The notes under the pieces are model-generated. The model did no database searches. It was not told where the DNA came from and saw only the letters and a list, made by a program, of their open reading frames with translations. A program made the position numbers and the translations under genes. Source: Bacteroides sp. (GTDB taxonomy: Bacteria; Bacteroidota; Bacteroidia; Bacteroidales; Muribaculaceae). From it: DNA of 64,000 nucleotides. Shown here piece by piece: positions 17,446 through 27,342 of this stretch; position 1 is the stretch's first letter; each line of letters opens with the position of its first letter. Location of the stretch: positions 62,001 through 126,000 of the forward strand of contig JAAVCX010000028.1 of assembly GCA_014802105.1 (NCBI GenBank). The letters are read 5' to 3'.

Positions 17446-20037
17446 ATGAACTTCAACAACTTTACAATAAAGTCACAGGAAGCGATTCAGAAATCGATAG
17501 AGATTGCCCGTGGAGCAGGCAATCAGGCTATCGAGCCTGTCCATCTCCTCAAGGGAGTGATGACCGAGGGCGAGTCGCTCGTCAACTTCATATTCTCCAA
17601 GGTAGGTGCACCGGTTGCCTCCTTGATGCGTCAGGTTGACGAGAAGATAGCCTCCGAGCCCCGAGTACAGGGGGGAGGCGAGCCTTACCTCAGCCGCACT
17701 TCCAACGACGTCCTTCAGAAAGCTCTTGACCTCGCCAAGAAGCAGGGCGACGAATATGTCACCCTCGAAGCACTTCTCATGGCGATCTTCGCGGTCAACT
17801 CTCCGGCCTCGACCATCCTCAAGGATGCCGGATTGAGCCAACGCGAACTCGAGGCAGCCGTGGCCGAGCTCCGCAAAGGCAAAAAGGCTACCGACCAGAG
17901 CGCCGAGGACACCTATCAGGCTCTCTCCAAATATGCCATTAATCTTAATGAACGCGCCCGTGAGGGTAAGCTCGACCCGGTGATAGGCCGAGACGACGAG
18001 ATACGTCGTGTGCTCCAGATCCTCTCGCGACGCACCAAAAACAACCCCATGCTCATCGGTGAGCCCGGTACCGGCAAGACAGCCATCGCCGAGGGTCTCG
18101 CCCAGAGAATAGTGCGCGGGGATGTTCCCGAAAATCTGCGCACCAAGCAGATCTATTCGCTCGATATGGGCGCGCTGGTTGCAGGTGCCAAATACAAAGG
18201 TGAGTTTGAGGAGCGCCTCAAGGCCATAGTCAACGAAGTGACCGGGGCCGACGGCGAGATCATCCTCTTCATCGACGAGATCCACACCCTCGTCGGTGCC
18301 GGTAAAGGCGAGGGGGCCATGGATGCCGCCAATATCCTCAAGCCGGCGCTTGCCCGAGGTGAGCTGCGCTCGATCGGTGCGACCACTCTCGACGAGTATC
18401 AGAAATATTTTGAGAAAGACAAGGCTCTGGAGCGACGTTTCCAGAAGGTGATGGTCAACGAGCCTGACGAGGCTGCCGCTATCGCTATCCTGCGAGGCCT
18501 CAAGGAGAGGTATGAGAACCACCACAAGGTGCGTATCCGTGACGAAGCGATTATTGCCGCCGTGACCCTCTCGGAGCGTTACATCACTGACCGTTTCCTC
18601 CCCGACAAGGCTATCGACCTTGTCGATGAGGCTGCCTCCAAGCTGCGTCTCGAGATGGACTCGGTGCCCCAGGCTCTCGATGAGATTTCGCGACTGATAG
18701 CTCAGAAGGAGATCGAGCGCGAGGCCATCAAGCGCGAGGGTGACATGCCCAAGGTACATGATATAGAAAAGGAACTTGCCGATCTTCGCGACAAGGAGAA
18801 AGAGTTTACCGCTCAGTGGAAGGCTCAGAAAGACCTTATCGACAAGATACAGCAGAACAAGATAGACATCGAGCAGCTCTCGTTTGACGCCGAGCGTGCC
18901 GAGCGCGAGGGCGACTATGCCAAGGTGGCCGAGATACGCTACTCGCGTATACAGCAGAAAGAAAAAGAGAACTCTGACATTCAGGAGCAACTCCGCATGA
19001 TGCAGGGCGAGAAGGCTCTGATCAAGGAGGAGGTCGACTCGGAGGATATAGCCGATGTGGTCTCGCGCTGGACCGGTATACCCGTCAACAAGATGGTGCA
19101 GAGCGAGAAAGAGAAGCTCCTCCACCTGGAGGCCGAGCTCCACGAGAGAGTGGTGGGTCAGAACGATGCCATCCGCGCGATAGCCGACGCTGTGCGCCGC
19201 TCGCGTGCCGGTCTCAACGATCCGCGTCGTCCTATCGGCTCGTTTATCTTCCTTGGCACCACCGGTGTCGGTAAGACCGAGCTTGCCAAGGCCCTGGCCG
19301 AGTATCTCTTTGACGATGAGAACATGATGACCCGTATCGACATGAGCGAGTATCAGGAGAAACACTCCGTCAGCCGACTTGTCGGAGCGCCTCCGGGATA
19401 TGTAGGTTATGACGAGGGTGGCCAGTTAACCGAGGCTGTGCGCCGCAAGCCCTATTCGGTAGTGCTCTTTGACGAGATCGAGAAGGCTCATCCCGATGTG
19501 TTCAATATCCTCCTCCAGGTGCTCGACGACGGCCGTCTGACCGACAATAAGGGTCGTATGGTCAACTTCAAGAACACTATCATCATCATGACCTCCAATA
19601 TGGGTTCTCACCTCATCCGCGACAATTTTGCCAAGATGACTCCCGAGACCCGCGAGACCACTATCGAGGAGACTAAGAATCAGGTGGTGGAGCTGCTCAA
19701 GCAGACTATCCGTCCCGAGTTTCTCAACCGTATCGACGAGATCATCATGTTCACTCCTCTCAACGAGGCTGAGATCGAGGAGATCGTCGGGCTGCAGATC
19801 AAGTCTATACAAAAGATGCTGCTTGCCAACGGTATCACTCTCGATGTCACTCCCAAGGCCCTGAAGTTTCTGGCCGAGGAGGGTTATGATCCCGAGTTTG
19901 GCGCCCGTCCTGTCAAGAGGGTTATCCACCGCATGGTGCTCAATCAGCTCAGCAAGGACATCCTGGCCCAGAAGGTCGACCGCGACCACGCGATCATCAT
20001 TGACTATGACGGCGACGATATAGTGTTCCGCAACTGA
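17446..20037 (+). CDS. clpB: ATP-dependent chaperone ClpB
   Basis: Two AAA+ modules ([37 protein letters not shown]), Clp_N domain and coiled-coil middle domain, 863 aa. Confidence 0.98.
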   Translation: MNFNNFTIKSQEAIQKSIEIARGAGNQAIEPVHLLKGVMTEGESLVNFIFSKVGAPVASLMRQVDEKIASEPRVQGGGEPYLSRTSNDVLQKALDLAKKQGDEYVTLEALLMAIFAVNSPASTILKDAGLSQRELEAAVAELRKGKKATDQSAEDTYQALSKYAINLNERAREGKLDPVIGRDDEIRRVLQILSRRTKNNPMLIGEPGTGKTAIAEGLAQRIVRGDVPENLRTKQIYSLDMGALVAGAKYKGEFEERLKAIVNEVTGADGEIILFIDEIHTLVGAGKGEGAMDAANILKPALARGELRSIGATTLDEYQKYFEKDKALERRFQKVMVNEPDEAAAIAILRGLKERYENHHKVRIRDEAIIAAVTLSERYITDRFLPDKAIDLVDEAASKLRLEMDSVPQALDEISRLIAQKEIEREAIKREGDMPKVHDIEKELADLRDKEKEFTAQWKAQKDLIDKIQQNKIDIEQLSFDAERAEREGDYAKVAEIRYSRIQQKEKENSDIQEQLRMMQGEKALIKEEVDSEDIADVVSRWTGIPVNKMVQSEKEKLLHLEAELHERVVGQNDAIRAIADAVRRSRAGLNDPRRPIGSFIFLGTTGVGKTELAKALAEYLFDDENMMTRIDMSEYQEKHSVSRLVGAPPGYVGYDEGGQLTEAVRRKPYSVVLFDEIEKAHPDVFNILLQVLDDGRLTDNKGRMVNFKNTIIIMTSNMGSHLIRDNFAKMTPETRETTIEETKNQVVELLKQTIRPEFLNRIDEIIMFTPLNEAEIEEIVGLQIKSIQKMLLANGITLDVTPKALKFLAEEGYDPEFGARPVKRVIHRMVLNQLSKDILAQKVDRDHAIIIDYDGDDIVFRN

Positions 20038-20140
20038 AAAATCATCTCAGGTCTTATAACTCATACAGGCGTGAGACCTACAGACTTAACAAAAAACCAA
20101 ACTATTTATTAATCAACTAATTTACACTCACTCCTCAACG

Positions 20141-20650
20141 ATGAAAAAGTTTTTATCTCTCTTTCTCGCCATTCCGATGCTCGCAATGATGGCATCGTGT
20201 GACGACGACAACGAAAAGAACATCCCCGATGTAAGCGTCTCAATCGAGTATTCGGGCGGAGAAATGGTCGACGGTGTGCTCACAGTGGAGCAGGGTACCG
20301 ATCTCGTAATCGATGCTCTCAAGGTCACTCCCGCACCCGGCACCGGCGAAGCTACCCTGGGTAATACCGTTTTCTATCTCAACGGTCTCCCCTTCTTCGC
20401 TACCGGTGTGGCTCCCCACAGCTGTGTGATCTCGACCACCGATCTTCCCCTGGGCGATTACACTCTCAGTGTTCACGCTCAGATCTATCAGGTAGATAAG
20501 TCGATCGGTTTCGGTACTTTCCGCTACACCATGAGGGTTGTGGCTCCTACTACCGATCCTTCAGATCCTGACTCGGGCACTGACTCGGGCAGCGGATCGG
20601 GTAGCGATACTCCCGCTCTGGTGATCACCGATACTGATCCTGCCGAGTGA
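20141..20650 (+). CDS. Putative lipoprotein with Asp/Ser/Gly-rich C-terminal tail
   Basis: Lipobox MLAMMASC; C-terminal DPSDPDSGTDSGSGSGSDTP. Confidence 0.65.
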   Translation: MKKFLSLFLAIPMLAMMASCDDDNEKNIPDVSVSIEYSGGEMVDGVLTVEQGTDLVIDALKVTPAPGTGEATLGNTVFYLNGLPFFATGVAPHSCVISTTDLPLGDYTLSVHAQIYQVDKSIGFGTFRYTMRVVAPTTDPSDPDSGTDSGSGSGSDTPALVITDTDPAE

Positions 20651-20674
20651 TAGCGCTTATATTTACTCTTCTAT

Positions 20675-20722
20675 AAAAGAGAGGCCTTCGCCCAAATTGT
20701 TGCTGGCGAAGGCCTCTCTTTT
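20675..20722. terminator. Bidirectional rho-independent terminator
   Basis: AAAAGAGAGGCCTTCGCC ... GGCGAAGGCCTCTCTTTT, perfect 18-bp stem between convergent genes. Confidence 0.93.
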
Positions 20723-20801
20723 TTTGCCGGATTTTGAGTGTCGGATTGTGTTTGTGATAGCCGCCGGCTGGACGGCGGATTGCGGACACGGTGACGCGGG
20801 G

Positions 20802-21992
20802 TTATTTGCCGAGCGAGGCGACGGCTTCCCTGAGGCTGTCGAGGGCTTGGGCGAGACGGGCGCGCTGAGTGCCGACATTGAGACGCATGAAGCCTTCTCC
20901 CCCGGGGCCAAACATGGCTCCGTCGTTGAGGGCGAGGCGGGCCCGGTTGATAAACAGGTCGTTGAGCTCGGCCTGGGAGAGGCCCAGACCGCGACAGTCG
21001 AGCCACACCAGGAACGAGGCCTGGGGACGCAGGGCCTTGATGGCCGGGATGTTGTCGCGCAGATAGCCGATGACGTAGTCAATGTTGTCTTCGACGTAGG
21101 CGAGCATCTGCCGGCGCCACTCCTCGCCATGGCGGAGGGCGGCGATAGTGGCGATGGGGGCAAACATGGGCGGCTCGTTGAGCTCATTGGCTGTCAGCCA
21201 GTCATAGAAGCGACTGCGCAGCTCGGGGTCGGGGACTATGGCCCAACTGCTGACGATGCCTGCGATATTGAAGGTCTTGGATGGAGCGCCGAAGGTGATG
21301 CTCACCTTGGCGGCTTCGGGACTGACGCTGGCAAAGGGGATGTGTCGGCCTCCGCGTAGGGCCATGTCGCAGTGGATCTCGTCAGAGATAACTATGATGC
21401 CTCTCTCGTGGCAGAAGGAGGCCAGTCGCCTGAGGGTGTCGGCGTCCCAGAGGATGCCGGCAGGGTTGTGGGGGTTGGAGAGTATGAGCAGGCGGCATTT
21501 CTCGTCGGCCACTTGGGCGAGATTGTCGAAGTCCATGGAGTAGGTGCCGTCGGGGTTGAGGTGCAGGGGGTTGTAGACTACTGTGCGACGGTTGCCCTCG
21601 GGGACGAGGCGGAAAGGATGGTAGACGGGGGGCTGGATGATCACTTTCTCGTCGGGCTTGACAAAGACGTTGATGGCCATGCCTATGCCTTTGACGATGC
21701 CGGGGATGTAGGTGAGCCATTCGAGCTTCACTTCCCAGCCGTGGCGATCGCGCAGCCAGTCGATGACCGATGGCCAGTAGTCGGGGGGCTCGACAGTGTA
21801 GCCGAAGAGCGAGTGGTCGAGGCGGCGGCGCAGGGCGTCGGTGATAAAGGGGGGAGTCTCGAAGTCGAGATCGGCCACCCAGAGGGGCAGCAGGTCGGGA
21901 CGGCCGTAACGCTCGGCGAGCACCTCGAGTTTGAGGGCTCCTGTGTCGCGGCGGTCGACCGGCTTGTCGAAGTCATATTTTTCAGTCGTCAT
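20802..21992 (-). CDS. MalY/PatB family PLP-dependent cystathionine beta-lyase / aminotransferase
   Basis: VDRRDTGALKLEVLAERYGRPDLLPLWVADLDFETPPFI...SNPHNPAGILW...SITFGAPSKTFNIAG. Confidence 0.9.
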   Translation of the reverse strand: MTTEKYDFDKPVDRRDTGALKLEVLAERYGRPDLLPLWVADLDFETPPFITDALRRRLDHSLFGYTVEPPDYWPSVIDWLRDRHGWEVKLEWLTYIPGIVKGIGMAINVFVKPDEKVIIQPPVYHPFRLVPEGNRRTVVYNPLHLNPDGTYSMDFDNLAQVADEKCRLLILSNPHNPAGILWDADTLRRLASFCHERGIIVISDEIHCDMALRGGRHIPFASVSPEAAKVSITFGAPSKTFNIAGIVSSWAIVPDPELRSRFYDWLTANELNEPPMFAPIATIAALRHGEEWRRQMLAYVEDNIDYVIGYLRDNIPAIKALRPQASFLVWLDCRGLGLSQAELNDLFINRARLALNDGAMFGPGGEGFMRLNVGTQRARLAQALDSLREAVASLGK

Positions 21993-22003
21993 AATCGGTA
22001 GTG

Positions 22004-23176
22004 TTAGGCCAGGGCCTGGCGTATGTCTTCAAAGAGGTCGTCGACATCTTCGAGTCCGACCGAGAGGCGTATGGTGGTGTCGAGCACATCCATTGCGTCG
22101 CGCTCCTGTTGAGTGAGGGGGCCGAAGATGGTGCTTGCGGGGTGGATGGCGAGCGATTTGTTGTCGAAGAGGTTGGTGGCGCGGCGTATGAGGCGTAGAT
22201 TGTCGAGGAAGTTCCAGCAGGCCTCTTTGTCGGCGAGGTCGATGGTCAGCATGGCGCCGGCCGTGGGGCCAAACTGGCTTAGCGCGAGTTCGTGGTAGGG
22301 GTTGTCTTTGAGGCCGATATAGTTGACTCTCTTGATGGCGGGCAGAGTGGTGAGCCGCTCGGCCAGATCCCGGGCGTTGGCGCTCTGCAGGCGGTAGCGC
22401 GCATCGAGGGTCTCGAGGCCGAGGGTCTGCATATAGGCTACATGGGGGGTCATGTAGGCACCCATGTTGAGCAGCATTTCAAAGCGCATGGTCTTGTCGA
22501 AGTCCTTGACCGTGCCGTAGTCGATCACCAGGCCGCCGATAGAGGTGGCGCCTCCCGAGAGGTATTTGGTGGAGGAGACAACCTCGATGTCAACGCCGAG
22601 TTGGTGGGCGTTGAATTGGGTGAAGGGGATGGCTGTGGTGTCGGCCACAAGGGGGATGCCGCGGGAGTGGGCTACACGGGCGAGGGCCCGAAGGTCGGCA
22701 ACTTCCATCTGGGGGTTGGTGATGACTTCGAGATAGATGCAGCAGGTGTCGGCATCGACGGCGGCTTCGACCTGAGCGATGTCGGTGAGGTCGACCAGCC
22801 GTGGCTCCAGGCCAAAGCGGCTGAGGGTCTTGGACATGAGGGCGTAGGTGTTGCCGAAGACATGGCCCGAGGTCACTACGTTGGCGCCGGCCCGACCCAG
22901 AGCCATGAGGGTGTTGGCGATAGCGGCCATGCCCGAGGTGAAGGCGATGGCATCGTTGGCGCCGGTGAGCTGCTTGACTTTGTCCTCAAAGTACATGACC
23001 GTGGGGTTCATCACTCGAGAATAGTCGGGGGCGAGGATGCGTCCTGTGAAGGCGTCGGCCATGATCTCGGCGTTGTCAAACTCGTAGGCGGCCGTGTGGT
23101 AGACAGGCATGCTCAGGGAGTCATAGGCATCGCGACGCATGTAGCCGGTGTGTATGGCTTGGGTCTGTTTTTTCAT
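22004..23176 (-). CDS. Trans-sulfuration family PLP enzyme (O-acetyl/succinylhomoserine or cystathionine gamma-synthase type)
   Basis: KKQTQAIHTGYMRRDAYDSLSMPVYHTAAYEF...YSRVMNPTV...SSTKYLSGGATSIGGLVID. Confidence 0.88.
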   Translation of the reverse strand: MKKQTQAIHTGYMRRDAYDSLSMPVYHTAAYEFDNAEIMADAFTGRILAPDYSRVMNPTVMYFEDKVKQLTGANDAIAFTSGMAAIANTLMALGRAGANVVTSGHVFGNTYALMSKTLSRFGLEPRLVDLTDIAQVEAAVDADTCCIYLEVITNPQMEVADLRALARVAHSRGIPLVADTTAIPFTQFNAHQLGVDIEVVSSTKYLSGGATSIGGLVIDYGTVKDFDKTMRFEMLLNMGAYMTPHVAYMQTLGLETLDARYRLQSANARDLAERLTTLPAIKRVNYIGLKDNPYHELALSQFGPTAGAMLTIDLADKEACWNFLDNLRLIRRATNLFDNKSLAIHPASTIFGPLTQQERDAMDVLDTTIRLSVGLEDVDDLFEDIRQALA

Positions 23177-23289
23177 TTTGACTGTGTTTAGGGTATATTT
23201 TTCGTCAAAATTACATAAAAAGGGGGAAAAATCAGTAATTTTGCGGAAATTTCGATTGTAACAATCAGACATCTTATCTATCTTTTATC

Positions 23290-23979
23290 ATGAAAAAGAC
23301 TCTGAGTATTTTAGCTTTTCTTCTGGTCGCATTGACACTTCGCTCTCAGGTGGTTGCTACCCCCGCGGGAGCACGCCTAACCCTCGACTCGGTGACTACC
23401 GAGATAATCGTCTACGCTCCCGGGATGGTGAGGGTGATCAAATATGTGGGCGAGCGGCCTGAGCTGACTCCCTGCAAGGCTCTGAAGGTCGGCAAGGGGG
23501 ATCCACGTGCCAAGGAGTATCGGCGCGCTGAGGCGAAACATAAATATAAGGTGGACACGGGGCTGATATATGCGGCGATCAATGATAAGGACGGGAATGT
23601 CTCGTTCTGGGATCATGACGAGCAACTGATACTTGCCGAGCAGCATAAGACCGGTCGCCTCGGGGCTCCTGCCGGTAAGAAAGGTCTGCGAGAGGTGAGT
23701 CAGGATTTCCAGTTTGGTCGCGCTCAGGTGGACAGTATATGGTGTCCCTCGTCACGCGAGCACACTGACCTGAGGGATCGTGTCATTACTGTGGGTGACC
23801 GTCGGGCAGGTCTCCCTTCACCGCGTATCACCACCGAAAAAGGCTGGGAGATCGTCTGGAATTCACCTTTGCCCGCCACCCTCGACACCCGCTCAACCCG
23901 CGACGGACACAAGCCCTCCGATATCACCTTCACCTCCACCGCGGCACCTCACCTCGATTATTTCTTCCTACTTCGATAA
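23290..23979 (+). pseudogene. N-terminal fragment of a GH31-type glycoside hydrolase (signal peptide plus N-terminal beta-sandwich only)
   Basis: MKKTLSILAFLLVALTLRSQ...; VTTEIIVYAPGMVRVIKY; PRITTEKGWEIVWNSP...HLDYFFLLR resembles GH31 N-domains; stop before any catalytic domain. Confidence 0.6.
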
Positions 23980-24024
23980 AAAAGAATTCAAGAAAATGTA
24001 GGGCAACGTGTCATAAAAGCAAAT

Positions 24025-24111
24025 GTAGGGACATGGCGTGCCATGTCCGCAAATGCAAGCACATGATAATTATCTGCATACATCGGCGGACATGGCACGC
24101 CATGTCCCTAC
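24025..24111. repeat. Inverted pair of REP elements (BIME-like): GTAG-GGACATGGCGTGCCATGTCC ... GGACATGGCACGCCATGTCC-CTAC
   Basis: REP(+) 24025-24048, REP(-) 24088-24111; arms GTAGGGACATGGCGTGCCATGTCCGC are exact inverted repeats. Confidence 0.95.
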
Positions 24112-24171
24112 ATTCATGGTTATGAGCCCCCCTAATGCGACCGGTAGAAACGACTAATATAATAAATAATC

Positions 24172-24714
24172 ATGGATAATCCTCGCAAATCACCACGTGC
24201 TGAATGGATGAATTATAGTGAAGGGATGTTCTTTGTTACTGTATGTACAAAGAATAGAATTCCATTTTTCGGTAAAATTTGTGCAGGAGAAATGTGTTTA
24301 TCACCAATTGGGGAAATCATAGATTATGAATTGTCTCATCCTCATCTGCATCATTCGGAAATTGAGATACCGTTGTATGTTGTGATGCCTAATCATATTC
24401 ATGCGATTATTTTCATCAATACCAATGATACTCCACAAGCGGACATGGCACGCCATGTCCCTACATTACAACGAAATCCCAATCCCTCGTTGCGTGCTAA
24501 TGCCGAATTGAAACGTCATGTGCCGATATTGTCGAAGTATATGGCTTCGATGAAATCGGCAGTAACGAAATATGCGAGAAATTTTAATCCTGATTTTGGG
24601 TGGCAGGCACGTTATCATGACCATTTAATCCGCAATAATGTGGATGGTAATAATATCGCGAATTACATTGTTAACAATCCATATAATTGGACTAAAGATT
24701 GTTTCTATAATTAG
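24172..24714 (+). mobile_element. REP-associated tyrosine transposase (RAYT, Y1/HUH, IS200-like)
   Basis: 180 aa with VVMPNHIHAIIF (HUH), KSAVTKYAR (candidate Tyr), WQARYHDHLIRN motif; flanked by GTAG-hairpin REPs. Confidence 0.92.
24441..24464 (-). repeat. REP element inside the RAYT coding region
   Basis: GGACATGGCACGCCATGTCCCTAC, identical to the flanking copies; in-frame. Confidence 0.95.
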
Positions 24715-24742
24715 ATTTATTCTCGAAAAATGTGCTCCTAAT

Positions 24743-24766
24743 GTAGGGACATGGCGTGCCATGTCC
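24743..24766 (+). repeat. REP element downstream of RAYT
   Basis: GTAGGGACATGGCGTGCCATGTCC. Confidence 0.95.
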
Positions 24767-24787
24767 GCTGATACAATCAATTGCTTC

Positions 24788-25375
24788 TTATCTTTGGATA
24801 TTGCACATTGCGCTCCAGGGGATGAGGATGAATTGCAGACGGCCTTTGAGACGGTAGATTTTGTGGGTGGAGGTCGAAAATTCGCCGGCGATTTCGCTCC
24901 ATGGGATCACTTCGGGTTGCGGCAATTTCTCGTCAATATCTTCTGTCGGGGGAATTTTCTCGTCAAGATCTTCCGTCGGGGGAATTTTCTCGTCAAGATC
25001 TTCAGATTGCGGCAATTGTTCGTCATCAGCGGTGAGTTCCCGGCGGCTTACGTACTCGAGACGCAGACTCTCGCCGGGTGTGATGGTGACCCGCTTGGGG
25101 AGGACTGCACGACGCACTTCGGGCGTGAGCATATAGGATGTGTAGATCATGGACATTACCATCGGGCCGATGATAAACACCACCATCAGTGCCACTATAT
25201 ACCAACGCTCGTCGCCGCGAGCCAGTCCTATTGCGAGAAACAGGATCACTGGTAGCAGAATCACCCAGCCGCGCGACTTCATCCACGCGCCAAGCACTGT
25301 GGAGAAGTATTGGCCGGAGGTGATCTGAAACGGGTGAGTGGTAACAGGATTTACACGTGGCGACAGTTCACTCAT
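24788..25375 (-). CDS. Membrane protein (YcxB-like?) with acidic 10-aa tandem repeat; possibly C-terminally truncated
   Basis: Two TM segments, charged repeat DEKIPPTEDL, short C-terminus ...RLQFILIPWSAMCNIQR ending next to a REP. Confidence 0.6.
   Translation of the reverse strand: MSELSPRVNPVTTHPFQITSGQYFSTVLGAWMKSRGWVILLPVILFLAIGLARGDERWYIVALMVVFIIGPMVMSMIYTSYMLTPEVRRAVLPKRVTITPGESLRLEYVSRRELTADDEQLPQSEDLDEKIPPTEDLDEKIPPTEDIDEKLPQPEVIPWSEIAGEFSTSTHKIYRLKGRLQFILIPWSAMCNIQR
24919..25027. repeat. 30-bp tandem repeat (about 3.5 units) within the 24788-25375 CDS
   Basis: Units at 24921-24950, 24951-24980, 24981-25010 and partial 25011-25027 (ggaattttctcgtcaagatcttccgtcggg). Confidence 0.93.
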
Positions 25376-26246
25376 CGAGATAGCGTTTGGCCAGTGGAGC
25401 GAAGTGGTCGATGCGTCGGTCGCGAAGGAAGGGCCACCAGCGTCTCACCTGCTCGGAGCGGCTGAGGTCGACTTCGACGAGGGTCTCACATTCAGTGTCG
25501 TCGGGGGCGCGGAAGAGAAATTCGCCCTGAGGGCCGGCTACGAAGCTTGAGCCCCAGAACTGTATGCCGCCTGTAGCTCCCGAGGGGTCGGGCTCGTGGC
25601 CCACACGATTGACTGTGATGACGGGGAGACCGTTGGCTACGGCATGACCGCGTTGCACGGTTGTCCAGGCTTCGCGCTGGCGTTGTTTCTCTTCGGGGGA
25701 GTCGGTGGACTCCCAGCCTATAGCGGTGGGATAGATGAGCATCTGCGCGCCGCGCATGGCCATCAGGCGGGCTGCTTCGGGGTACCATTGGTCCCAGCAC
25801 ACGAGCACTCCGAGGCGGCCGACACTGGTGTCGATGGGCTCGAAGCCGAGGTCGCCGGGGGTGAAATAGAATTTTTCATAGTAGGCCGGGTCGTCGGGGA
25901 TGTGCATCTTGCGGTATCGTCCGGCGATGGATCCGTCGCGCTCAAAGACTACGGCCGTGTTGTGGTACAGCCCCGGGGCACGGCGCTCGAAGAGACTGGT
26001 GACGAGCACTACACCGTTTTCGCGGGCGAGGGCTGAGTAGTAGTCGGTGGTGGCCGAGGGGATGGTTATGGCGAGGTCGAAGTTGTCGACGCTCTCAATC
26101 TGGCAGAAGTAGAGCGAGTCGTGAAGCTCCTGGAGCACTATCAGTCGGGCACCGCGGTCGGCGAGGCGCTTGATCTTGTCTCCGAGGCGGCAGCGGTTGT
26201 CGGCTATATCGGGGGTGTTGTGTTGCTGTATGATACCTGTGAGCAT
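25368..26246 (-). CDS. aguB: N-carbamoylputrescine amidase (carbon-nitrogen hydrolase)
   Basis: RLIVLQELHDSLYFCQ, GRYRKMHIPDD, GVLVCWDQWYPEAARLMAM nitrilase-fold triad; next to aguA. Confidence 0.92.
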   Translation of the reverse strand: MLTGIIQQHNTPDIADNRCRLGDKIKRLADRGARLIVLQELHDSLYFCQIESVDNFDLAITIPSATTDYYSALARENGVVLVTSLFERRAPGLYHNTAVVFERDGSIAGRYRKMHIPDDPAYYEKFYFTPGDLGFEPIDTSVGRLGVLVCWDQWYPEAARLMAMRGAQMLIYPTAIGWESTDSPEEKQRQREAWTTVQRGHAVANGLPVITVNRVGHEPDPSGATGGIQFWGSSFVAGPQGEFLFRAPDDTECETLVEVDLSRSEQVRRWWPFLRDRRIDHFAPLAKRYLDE

Positions 26247-26265
26247 GGTCGTAAGTGGGGGGATA

Positions 26266-27342
26266 TTAGAGATTGCAGACGGGTAGCTGCATGGTGACGC
26301 AGTGGAGCGATCCGTGCTGACGAATGAGCGCACGGCAGTCGACGGGTACTATCTCCCGGTCGGGATAGGCCACTCGCAGAGTCATCTCGGCGAGCCTGTC
26401 GGGGAGAGGCTGGGAGTAGACGGGCAGATAGACGGCTGTCGGGCCTACGAGATAGTTGGCGTAGGTGGCAGGCAATTGCTCGCCGTTTTCGTCGTAGACG
26501 GGCGAGGGGAGCGGTAGCTCGATGAGGTTGTAGGGGTGGCCTTCGGGGGTGAGAAATCCTCTGAGTTGCTCAGCCATCAGGGCGAGCTCGGGGATGGTGT
26601 CGCCCTCGGGGGTGACGGCTCCGACATAAAGGATTGTGTCGTCGGGTGCCAGTCGGGCCAGGGTGTCGATATGGGAGTCGGTGTCGTCGCCGGCCAGCGC
26701 TCCGTGGCTCAGCCATAGCTGGTGAGTAATGCCGAGCTGATCGGCGAGGTAGTCGCGTATCTGCTGCTCGGAGAGCTGGGCGTTACGGTTGGGCGACAGG
26801 AGACACTCGGCCGTGGTGAGCAGGGTGCCGCATCCGTCGCTCTCGATGCTTCCACCCTCGAGCACAAAGCCCTGGCAGTTGATCAGGGGGGGGAGGAGGG
26901 AGCGGCCGTCAGAGCCGGCGGTGTCGCAGAGCCGGCGGGTAATGAGGTTGTCTTTGTCGGCGGCAAACTTCATGCCCCAGGCGTTGAACTTGAAGTCGAG
27001 CGACAGGGTTGAGGCGGAGTCGCCTGACGATGCCTGTATCTGCTCGATGGTAATGGGGCCGAAGTCGCGTGCCCAGGTGTCGTTGGTGGGCATCTCGATA
27101 TAGGTCACTGCATGGGGGGCGAAGTTGCGGGCGTCAAAAGATTCCCGGCTCTCACCCGAGGGGCCGACTACGATCACTCTCTCCCTCGCGGAGATGGCGC
27201 TGATGATGTCGGCAAAGCAGTCGCGGGCCTCGTCGATCATGTAGGCCCAGTCGGTGTCAAGGTGAGGCCATGCGAGCAGCACGGCTTCGTGAGGTTCCCA
27301 TTCGGCGGGGAGTCGCCTGAGCGAAATGTTATTCGTCGTCAT
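26266..27342 (-). CDS. aguA: Agmatine deiminase
   Basis: LPAEWEPHEAVLLAWPH, NDTWARDFGPI, LEGGSIESDGCGTLLTT, GSLHCVTMQ. Confidence 0.95.
   Translation of the reverse strand: MTTNNISLRRLPAEWEPHEAVLLAWPHLDTDWAYMIDEARDCFADIISAISARERVIVVGPSGESRESFDARNFAPHAVTYIEMPTNDTWARDFGPITIEQIQASSGDSASTLSLDFKFNAWGMKFAADKDNLITRRLCDTAGSDGRSLLPPLINCQGFVLEGGSIESDGCGTLLTTAECLLSPNRNAQLSEQQIRDYLADQLGITHQLWLSHGALAGDDTDSHIDTLARLAPDDTILYVGAVTPEGDTIPELALMAEQLRGFLTPEGHPYNLIELPLPSPVYDENGEQLPATYANYLVGPTAVYLPVYSQPLPDRLAEMTLRVAYPDREIVPVDCRALIRQHGSLHCVTMQLPVCNL

Noticed and set aside
17473-19365. 630-aa minus-strand ORF opposite clpB
   Set aside because: Fully antisense to an unmistakable clpB; long antisense ORFs arise from codon bias in GC-rich genes and the translation shows no recognisable domain.
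24721-25255. ORF 24638-25255 (+), 205 aa with repeated FLVKIFRRGN
   Set aside because: Antisense reading of the 30-bp repeat region of the 24788-25375 membrane protein; the minus-strand protein has TM segments and sensible composition.
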